Position numbers and translations under genes: made by a program | DNA from: Bacteroidota bacterium | Lineage (GTDB): Bacteria > Bacteroidota > Bacteroidia > NS11-12g > UBA9320 | DNA: 64,000 bases | Assembly: GCA_002746305.1 (NCBI GenBank) | Contig: NVWV01000012.1 | Span: forward strand, 107,417-171,416 | Direction of reading: 5' to 3' | Notes under the pieces: model-generated | The model's input: only the letters and a program-made list of their open reading frames with translations | The model's database searches: none | Told to the model about the DNA's origin: nothing | In this document: positions 17,161 to 22,798 of the stretch, in pieces | Numbering within the stretch: the first letter of the stretch is position 1 | Layout of the letters: each line of letters starts with the position of its first letter

Positions 17161-17209
17161 ATTTACAAAGATAATGCTTTTTAGGAATCCAACATTTAAC
17201 CAATGGACT

Positions 17210-17410
17210 CTAAGCCACAAGATCCTTATCTGGCAAAGACTCTCTCTTGTGAAATAGCAGGACTATAAACGTAAGTCCTGGAGACAAAAGTGAAAATATC
17301 ACCCAGTTTAACTTCTTAGGTTTCCTGAGATATACTAACCTCAAATAGACTAGAATGTTGAATAAAATGTAAAGTAGGATTCTTAGTGCTTGAAACTGTT
17401 CTGATCTCAT
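17210..17410 (-). CDS. Small membrane protein (66 aa)
   Basis: This 66-residue protein has two hydrophobic segments (LRILLYILFNILVYLRLVY and WVIFSLLSPGLTFIVLLF) joined by a basic loop RKPKKLN and followed by a charged tail. It is probably an inner-membrane hairpin. I do not recognise a family. It lies in the transposon and has a long leader with strong competing secondary structures, so its expression may be controlled at the RNA level. Confidence 0.55.
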   Translation of the reverse strand: MRSEQFQALRILLYILFNILVYLRLVYLRKPKKLNWVIFSLLSPGLTFIVLLFHKRESLPDKDLVA

Positions 17411-17556
17411 TGTTGTTGTGTTTTTGAAGTTTTAAATAAAAAAGCGTGAAGAACCCTCATAGACTTCAAGGGACACAACTCCCTATTGCACAACAAGAGT
17501 AACCCCACGCTAGTAGGATATGCTCTCTGTGCAATTATTAATGTTGTGTTTTTGAA
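17411..17556 (-). promoter_or_regulatory. Leader with mutually exclusive stems (attenuator-like)
   Basis: Read on the minus strand, the leader of the 66-residue gene holds ATTGCACA (17535-17528) that can pair with TGTGCAAT (17492-17485), and AGCGTG (17511-17506) that can pair with CACGCT (17448-17443), which is followed by TTTTTT. The pairs are interleaved, so they must form a pseudoknot or exclude each other. AGGGA/TCCCT and TGAAG/CTTCA lie within. The 14-mer TTCAAAAACACAAC occurs at both ends of the leader (near 17430 and 17556). Confidence 0.5.
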
Positions 17557-17584
17557 ATCTAAGAGAGGCTTTTAACCTTTCGAT

Positions 17585-17998
17585 ATGTCTTACAGCAAAT
17601 ATAGATTTTATTGGGAGAGGCAATTAGTCGAAATTCGTATTATTGCCATAAGCTTAAACCTCCATATGAGTAAAAAAATCATCGAAGAGTTTGAAGTCCT
17701 AATATATGGAACCTTCTGGCACAATTCATTAACTAAGGAATCTTACACTTTTATCCCTACACCCTTTGACAACGAAGCCTTCATAGACTTTAATCAAGCC
17801 TTCTTATTTAAAGACACTAAAGAGTTTGTTCTCGGTTATAAAATGTATATAGAAGGCGGCGAAGCTGTACTACAAATCCTAGAGTCTAAATATCGAATCA
17901 AGAGCATAGATATATCGAAGAATCCAAGGTCTATGATTCTAATTGATAGTACCCTTCAGGAAATCTTGTTTGAAGGTCATTTGAAACGTATTTATTAA
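17585..17998 (+). CDS. Hypothetical protein, transposon cargo (137 aa)
   Basis: This is an unrecognised 137-residue protein, or 110 residues if the ATG at 17666 (MSKKIIEEFEVLIYG) is used. It has alternating beta-like strands and helices (FEVLIYGTFW, KEFVLGYKMYIEGGEAVLQI), no signal peptide and no known motif. Its end overlaps the convergent 60-residue gene by 68 bases, so one of the two may be shorter than drawn or not real. Base composition is like the rest of the element. Confidence 0.45.
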   Translation: MSYSKYRFYWERQLVEIRIIAISLNLHMSKKIIEEFEVLIYGTFWHNSLTKESYTFIPTPFDNEAFIDFNQAFLFKDTKEFVLGYKMYIEGGEAVLQILESKYRIKSIDISKNPRSMILIDSTLQEILFEGHLKRIY

Positions 17999-18113
17999 TC
18001 TCTTCTAGTGTTTTACCTTCAGATACCATCTTTTCAATTTTCTTATTCATGTCTGGCAAGTAATCTTTAAACTTATTACTTAGTTTAACTTCTTTAAAAG
18101 GTTTATCGTTCAT
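17931..18113 (-). CDS. Small helical protein at the right transposon end (60 aa)
   Basis: This is a 60-residue charged protein (MNDKPFKEVKLSNKFKDYL, then PDMNKKIEKMVSEGKTLEEI), predicted mostly helical, with no family that I recognise. It starts 21 bases inside the right inverted repeat, so its promoter would have to lie in or beyond the terminal repeat. Its last 68 bases overlap the convergent gene at 17585. Confidence 0.45.
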   Translation of the reverse strand: MNDKPFKEVKLSNKFKDYLPDMNKKIEKMVSEGKTLEEINKYVSNDLQTRFPEGYYQLES

Positions 18114-18134
18114 ATTTTTTAATTTTTAGTACTC

Positions 18135-18160
18135 CTTGTCCCATTTCGTATATAGTTGCC
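18135..18160 (-). repeat. Right terminal inverted repeat
   Basis: This is the reverse complement of the left repeat with two differences. The outer end is GGCAAC on the minus strand and directly abuts the right copy of the target duplication. Confidence 0.9.
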
Positions 18161-18168
18161 AAGTAAGT
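18161..18168 (+). repeat. Target site duplication, right (AAGTAAGT)
   Basis: This is an exact copy of 12940-12947. Its perfect match suggests that the insertion is recent or the site is otherwise unchanged since insertion. Confidence 0.9.
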
Positions 18169-18316
18169 ACTTAAAGTTCGCTTGCCACTTGCATCTCTCA
18201 TTCTCTTTGTGGTGTTGTTCGAAAGGAATAACAGAATTTAACATAAAGTAATAATCGTTTGCACTTAGCAGACACACGAAAAACACATTTTTAACACATT
18301 AAACATTTAAATTATT

Positions 18317-18685
18317 ATGAACGCATTAAGAAACAAAGTACAGTTAATTGGTAACCTAGGAATGAGCCCAGAAGTAACAGAATTAGAGGGAGGACGTAAG
18401 GTGGCAAAATTCACTCTCGCTACAAACGAGACCTACAAAAATCAATCAGGAGAACGTGTACAAAATACCAACTGGCACAATATAGTGGCATGGGGAAAGA
18501 CGGCTGAACTTATGGCAGAACTATTAGCAAAGGGTAAAGAAGTGATGGTCGAGGGTAAACTTACCAATCGCTCATGGGACGATAAGGACGGGAACAAGCG
18601 ATACATTACCGAAGTAATCGCTCACGAATTTTTGGTTTTGACACCCAGAGAGCAAGATTCAAATGGAGGAGATGTCCCTTTCTAA
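18317..18685 (+). CDS. ssb: Single-stranded DNA-binding protein
   Basis: This is a 122-residue SSB. The OB fold is typical: MNALRNKVQLIGNLGMSPEV, then KVAKFTLATNETYKN, NTNWHNIVAWGKTAELMAELL, KGKEVMVEGKLTNRSWDDKDG and the C-terminal tip GGDVPF that binds repair and replication partners. It coats single-stranded DNA. At 122 residues with a very short linker it is at the small end for a bacterial SSB, so it may be a secondary copy. It lies outside the transposon, 148 bases from the right target duplication. Its stop codon is followed at once by structured repeat copy 2. Confidence 0.9.
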   Translation: MNALRNKVQLIGNLGMSPEVTELEGGRKVAKFTLATNETYKNQSGERVQNTNWHNIVAWGKTAELMAELLAKGKEVMVEGKLTNRSWDDKDGNKRYITEVIAHEFLVLTPREQDSNGGDVPF

Positions 18686-18833
18686 AAGCCATTTATCAAT
18701 CAAAAATGGTCATTGGTAAATGGCACATAACTCTGCACAACAGTGACCGTTGTAAAGGTGTAAGAAACTTAGTTAGTTAAATATTTTTCAGTAAATCTCA
18801 AAAGCACGTTGTCTACGGACAACGTGCTTTTTC
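18686..18833 (+). ncRNA. Structured repeat element, copy 2 (ssb 3-prime region)
   Basis: This is the second copy of the element at 9031. It starts directly after the ssb stop. The first hairpin GCCATTTATCAAT/ATTGGTAAATGGC pairs better than in copy 1, and the terminal stem AAAGCACGTTGTC/GACAACGTGCTTT is perfect, with a T run. It could be the ssb 3-prime untranslated region with terminator, or a small RNA processed from it. It also faces the convergent bcp gene. Confidence 0.5.
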
Positions 18834-18841
18834 ATTATGAT

Positions 18842-19294
18842 TTATTTTAAAATTTGGGCGGTGTGTTCTTTTGTTTTCACCTTTTCTATTATATCCTCTA
18901 TTACTCCATTCTCATCAATGATAAAAGTCGTACGAGCTACTCCCATATAGTGCCTTCCATACATACTCTTTTGCACCCACACCCCATAAGCTTCTATTGC
19001 TTCTTTTTCAGTGTCCGCGAGTAAATCGAATGTAAGTTGGTATTTATCAATGAACTTTTGATGTTTCTTCTCATTATCGGGACTTACCCCAAGTACTTGG
19101 TATCCTTGAGCCCGAAGTTCGGTGTAATTTTCACTTAAATTACATGCTTGAGCAGTACACCCTGGGGTATCATCTTTTGGATAGAAGTACAACACTAGTT
19201 TCTTCCCTGCGTATCCATGAAGTGAAATCTTATCTCCTTTTTGGTTTACCCCGCTAAAAGCAGGAGCCTTATCTCCTATTTGTGGTATTGACAT
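18842..19294 (-). CDS. bcp: Thioredoxin-dependent thiol peroxidase (Bcp/PrxQ)
   Basis: This is a 150-residue atypical 2-Cys peroxiredoxin of the Bcp/PrxQ group. The active site is DDTPGCTAQACNL with peroxidatic Cys46 and resolving Cys51, five residues apart as in Escherichia coli Bcp. YFYPKDDTPGCT and a later ARTTFIIDENG segment are family features. It reduces hydroperoxides using thioredoxin in the cytoplasm. The length is complete. It is transcribed toward the ssb-associated terminator. Confidence 0.93.
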   Translation of the reverse strand: MSIPQIGDKAPAFSGVNQKGDKISLHGYAGKKLVLYFYPKDDTPGCTAQACNLSENYTELRAQGYQVLGVSPDNEKKHQKFIDKYQLTFDLLADTEKEAIEAYGVWVQKSMYGRHYMGVARTTFIIDENGVIEDIIEKVKTKEHTAQILK

Positions 19295-19327
19295 ATAGCA
19301 ACAACAATAATCCTTAAAAATGGATTA

Positions 19328-19362
19328 AAAAAAATGCCTGATTTAATTCGTAAATCAGGCAT
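19328..19362 (-). terminator. Intrinsic terminator of the first CX4CH lipoprotein gene
   Basis: A stem TGCCTGATTTA pairs with TAAATCAGGCA; on the minus strand it is followed by eight T. It lies 25 bases past the stop of the gene at 19387. Confidence 0.85.
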
Positions 19363-19386
19363 CTTACTTTTATAGTTAGCCCTATA

Positions 19387-19740
19387 TTATTCTAAATATC
19401 CGTCTGCTACCCATTTCTCAAGAGATGCTATTTTAGCATCGGATAATTTATTAGTACCTTGAGGCATTGCAGTAACGCCATCCTCATGATTTATTGCTTT
19501 AAGTAATTCATTTCCTTGGGCAAAAGCTTTTGCATCTGCATAATTCCCTATACTTCCATTGGCCGATCCTATATTATGACACCCAGAAAAATTACAACTG
19601 GCATTTAATATTGATTTAGCGTCTGCTGTGTATGTAGCTTTGGGATCAGGAGTTACTGTTTCGTCATCACCTCCACATGCAGTAAACAAAACGATTGTGC
19701 TCGTTAACAGTACAAATGTGTAAAATTTTAAATTCTTCAT
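19387..19740 (-). CDS. Cytochrome c-like lipoprotein with CX4CH motif (A)
   Basis: This 117-residue lipoprotein has a signal ending LFTAC, with lipid Cys22. The mature part has ADAKSILNASCNFSGCHN, a possible heme c attachment site with four residues between the cysteines (CX4CH) rather than two. A later AMPQGTNKLSDAKIASLEKWV carries the Met expected as sixth ligand (MP) and the helix common to small c-type cytochrome domains. It is probably an envelope electron carrier. It shares its layout with the gene at 19894, so the two are tandem duplicates. Confidence 0.7.
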   Translation of the reverse strand: MKNLKFYTFVLLTSTIVLFTACGGDDETVTPDPKATYTADAKSILNASCNFSGCHNIGSANGSIGNYADAKAFAQGNELLKAINHEDGVTAMPQGTNKLSDAKIASLEKWVADGYLE

Positions 19741-19837
19741 TAATTGATTATTCTTATTTGGTTGTTATCAAATATACAGGATTCCTAACAACTCATCTTT
19801 CTGCCAAAAGAGATTGCTCCCATTCCAAAAAAAACAT

Positions 19838-19872
19838 AAAAAAAATGCCTTTAGCGAATTCGCTAAAGGCAT
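19838..19872 (-). terminator. Intrinsic terminator of the second CX4CH lipoprotein gene
   Basis: A perfect 12-bp stem (ATGCCTTTAGCG/CGCTAAAGGCAT) with AATT loop is followed on the minus strand by a long T run. Each tandem gene therefore has its own terminator. Confidence 0.85.
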
Positions 19873-19893
19873 CAATAAAATTTTATTTCTAAA

Positions 19894-20268
19894 TTATTCT
19901 AAAAGACCATCTGCCACCCACTTTTCAATGGAAGTAATATTGGCATCTGACAACTTATCTGAATTTCTAGGCATTGGCTGTACACCATCTTCATGATTTA
20001 TAACCTTCAATAACTTACCAAAACCAGCAAATGCCTTAGCATCTGCAAAATTTGCTAAACTACCTATTGAAGCACCAGAGACATGACATCCAGTAAATGC
20101 ACAACTAGAATTTAGAATTGGAGCAGCATCAGCCGTATATGTAGCATCTACTACTACGGGATCTGGATCTGTTATTACAGGATCCTCAGTGTCATCTGTA
20201 CATGCATTAAATAGGAATAGCCCTAAAGTTAATAGGATAAATGTGTAAAATTTTAAATTTTTATTCAT
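19894..20268 (-). CDS. Cytochrome c-like lipoprotein with CX4CH motif (B)
   Basis: This 124-residue paralog of the gene at 19387 has the lipoprotein signal LFLFNAC, an acidic Asp/Pro linker, then ADAAPILNSSCAFTGCHVSG with a CX4CH heme-binding motif, and QPMPRNSDKLSDANITSIEKWVADGLLE with the probable Met ligand. The two proteins differ mainly in the linker. It is probably a single-heme electron carrier or sensor in the envelope; the partner is unknown. Confidence 0.7.
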   Translation of the reverse strand: MNKNLKFYTFILLTLGLFLFNACTDDTEDPVITDPDPVVVDATYTADAAPILNSSCAFTGCHVSGASIGSLANFADAKAFAGFGKLLKVINHEDGVQPMPRNSDKLSDANITSIEKWVADGLLE

Positions 20269-20319
20269 TGGTTATTATTTATTAGAACACAAATGTATGT
20301 TTAGACATGAATATGCAAT

Positions 20320-22158
20320 CTAGTTCAAAGTCAATTCCCTATCATATTTTGAAGTATTCCCCTTATCATCAGTTACTACTAATTTAAATAGATGCTTACC
20401 TCCTTTGATCCACTTGGGTATTTCACCCCATACTCTACTGGTTTTAGGTTCATACTCTGCCAAGATCCACTTCCCATCTATAGAACACTTAATCTTGGTA
20501 ATTCCACTTAGGTTATCCGTTACTCTAAACCTAAAATTTCTACCCATTCTTAAGACCTTTATTACCGGTGGCTGATCATCAAATGTAATTGCATACTGAC
20601 CCAATGATCTTGTTCTAAAACTTAAGACATTTCCTTTTAAGCTTCCCCCCTCATAGTATGTTCTCTTACCATTAAAACTTACACCACACAATTTATTCCC
20701 ATAGGCAAGCCACTCCGTTGGAACTTTATAATTTATGTTTACGTAGGTATGCAGAGGAGTGTAGCCATAATGCATTTGAAGAGTCTTGCTTAACATTTTT
20801 GGCTTAGTTGGTTTTATCGAAAGTTTGAAATCAAATGGATGATAAACAGCTTTTTTGGGAATGGAAATATTCCATTCATAGAACTTAAATGACTTATTGC
20901 CTTCAATTCTATACTTCTGCTCATACATAGTATCCTTTGAAATAGTCAAGACTTTACCTTGACTTTCTCCAACTACTATCCAAGATACAGAATCCGTAAG
21001 ACCTGCATAATCCTGAATATATAATTTCATTTGAACCGAATCCCCATCCTTTAGGTGAATTTCTCCGTTTTGATTTTGTTTGTAATACGGTAAGGGATTA
21101 AATTTCTCTTTGAACAACCGAAAGTATGTTTTCTTCTCTTTCCATTTTAAATAGGGATCAGTATGTGTATAGATGTACCTCCCTTGATTAAAGGAAAATT
21201 TCTCGATTTGATATTGATAGAGTAATCTCCCATTGGCAGTAAGCCAACAATAATTGATACCTAGTATATTTTTTCTATCTGTAAAATAATCGTCAGTATA
21301 AAGACCAAAACTATATGTACCAGGCATCAAGTTCAATGTTCTTGTATTTTTCAAATACTCACTCCACCTGCTAAATGTTGAATATGGGTAGTCTCCGTTT
21401 GCATAGAGCGACTCTTTATCTTTACTATACACCACAATTCGCTTAATTTCGGGCTTCATATTATCCTTAACCACGAGTCCGTGTAATAAAGGATTGGTAC
21501 TTTGGCCTTTTGAATTCCTTATTTCAAAATGAAGATGCGGACCACCACTACCTCCTGTGTTTCCACTCACAGCAAAGTTTTGTCCTTTTTTTACTTTTAT
21601 GCTCCCTGCTTTGGGATATAGCTCGATTTCAAACTTTCTTTGTTTGTACTGGGCTTCTTTTACATAATTGGCCAACTCTCCTTTAAATTTCTGTAAATGA
21701 CCATACACAGTTGTATATCCATTGGAATGTCTTATGTATATCACACGGCCATATCCACTAGTGCTTACTTTTATACGCTCCACGTATCCATCAGCGGAGG
21801 CCAAAACTGGCCACCCTTCATGTCCCCCCGTCCGGATATCCAATCCGCCATGAAAGTGATTCCCTCTAAGCTCACAGAAAGTTCCTGACACATAGATAGC
21901 ACTGTCAAAAGGGTTTCTAAAATACTTTTGACTGTACGTATTTACATTTCTTTGAAAGACATAATCACCCTTTGGACTAAGACTAATTTTAGTAGGAATC
22001 TCCTCCCTATCATCTTCTAACTCATCCATTTCTACTATTACCGAATCTCTTTCTTCTGTTTCATCTCCTACAGAGTTTGTAGGCGTATTTCGACAAGTGG
22101 CAAACAACGAAAGTGCTCCGACAAGAAATATAAAATATGGAAATGAATTGCTTTTCAC
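20320..22158 (-). CDS. M23 family metallopeptidase, lipoprotein
   Basis: Starting from the GTG at 22158 the protein has 612 residues and a lipoprotein signal ending LSLFATC. An M23 (LytM) domain follows: GNHFHGGLDIRTGG with the first zinc His and Asp, VYGHLQKF, and GGPHLHFEIRN with the HxH pair. These enzymes cut peptide cross-links of peptidoglycan. After the protease domain come about 380 residues of beta-rich sequence with Ig-like features (VTDNLSGITKIKCSIDGKW). An upstream ATG at 22272 would put about 38 odd residues before the signal, so GTG is preferred. No operon partner is obvious. Confidence 0.85.
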   Translation of the reverse strand: MKSNSFPYFIFLVGALSLFATCRNTPTNSVGDETEERDSVIVEMDELEDDREEIPTKISLSPKGDYVFQRNVNTYSQKYFRNPFDSAIYVSGTFCELRGNHFHGGLDIRTGGHEGWPVLASADGYVERIKVSTSGYGRVIYIRHSNGYTTVYGHLQKFKGELANYVKEAQYKQRKFEIELYPKAGSIKVKKGQNFAVSGNTGGSGGPHLHFEIRNSKGQSTNPLLHGLVVKDNMKPEIKRIVVYSKDKESLYANGDYPYSTFSRWSEYLKNTRTLNLMPGTYSFGLYTDDYFTDRKNILGINYCWLTANGRLLYQYQIEKFSFNQGRYIYTHTDPYLKWKEKKTYFRLFKEKFNPLPYYKQNQNGEIHLKDGDSVQMKLYIQDYAGLTDSVSWIVVGESQGKVLTISKDTMYEQKYRIEGNKSFKFYEWNISIPKKAVYHPFDFKLSIKPTKPKMLSKTLQMHYGYTPLHTYVNINYKVPTEWLAYGNKLCGVSFNGKRTYYEGGSLKGNVLSFRTRSLGQYAITFDDQPPVIKVLRMGRNFRFRVTDNLSGITKIKCSIDGKWILAEYEPKTSRVWGEIPKWIKGGKHLFKLVVTDDKGNTSKYDRELTLN

Positions 22159-22314
22159 TTTTAGTTCTATTCTGATAATCTTCCAAAGGTAAACACCCCG
22201 TTCATCGTAGTTTTCAAGATTTACACATTTACTTATTTTTCGTATTAATATGTGAAGAATTTGGAATTCCAAGATGATTGCATAACTTTAATAAAGAGGC
22301 CTTGGATAATTATA

Positions 22315-22332
22315 TTATCATAATGTTGATAA
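22315..22332. promoter_or_regulatory. Palindrome TTATCA-N6-TGATAA
   Basis: A perfect 6-bp inverted repeat in the 235-base gap between the divergent M23 gene and the gene at 22394. It may be a regulator site; a -7-like TAGTATTTG lies about 10 bases before the plus-strand start. Confidence 0.35.
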
Positions 22333-22393
22333 TAATGATATCTTAAAATTTTGTTACAGAGCCCATTGTTAAACAGTTTATAGTATTTGAAAA

Positions 22394-22768
22394 ATGAAAA
22401 GACCAATCTACACCATCTCTCAAGAACAATCAAAATTTTCTCTTCAACTATTCGATGAGAAAGAAAATTTAATCTTAACTGGAAAGGGATTTACTACATT
22501 TAAAGAATGCGAAAAATTTCTAGCCACCCTTAGGGTGCATTTGTGTTTTCAAACCAATTTTTCACGATCCAAAAACATGAATGGACAGTATGGTTTCGAA
22601 ATCCGTACGTGTTGGGATGACTTAATTGCAACTAGTTCATGGTTTGCAGATCGCCAAGAAAGAGAAGAGGCAATGCAGCAAGCATTTTCAGCCAATAAAG
22701 ATGCTGTTTTTGTACATACCAGTATTTATCAAAAAACTCAGAGTCTAGAGCTTTTAGAAGTGGCTTGA
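22394..22768 (+). CDS. Hypothetical protein, possibly DUF1508/YegP-like
   Basis: This 124-residue protein appears to hold two related halves: FSLQLFDEKENLILTGKGFTT and later YGFEIRTCWDDLIATSSWFA, each ending in a run that resembles the DUF1508 (YegP) repeat (F.L...ng..i..S..y). The match is weak and the usual NG turn is missing. No signal peptide. It stands alone between two long minus-strand genes. Confidence 0.45.
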   Translation: MKRPIYTISQEQSKFSLQLFDEKENLILTGKGFTTFKECEKFLATLRVHLCFQTNFSRSKNMNGQYGFEIRTCWDDLIATSSWFADRQEREEAMQQAFSANKDAVFVHTSIYQKTQSLELLEVA

Positions 22769-22798
22769 TTTCAATCAATTAAACCAGTCACTTTAGCA

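Larger units (their letters stand above)
12948..18160. mobile_element. IS1595-family transposon with passenger genes (5,213 bp)
   Basis: The element is bounded by 26-bp terminal inverted repeats at 12948-12973 and 18135-18160 (24 of 26 identical, outer bases GGCAACTATATAC) and by a perfect 8-bp target duplication. It encodes one transposase of the IS1595 family. Simple IS1595 elements are about 1 kb; this one carries roughly 4 kb of extra DNA: small proteins, a retropepsin-like protease, an XRE-ImmA/IrrE protein with partner, and a structured RNA. Passenger genes are known in this family, but I do not recognise this set. Removing the element and one repeat rejoins an intergenic region between the SRPBCC operon and ssb, so no gene is interrupted. 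Confidence 0.9.

Noticed and set aside
12948..18160. Integrative element with tyrosine recombinase and att sites
   Set aside because: The ends are inverted, not direct, repeats, no integrase is present, and the transposase plus 8-bp duplication explain the structure.
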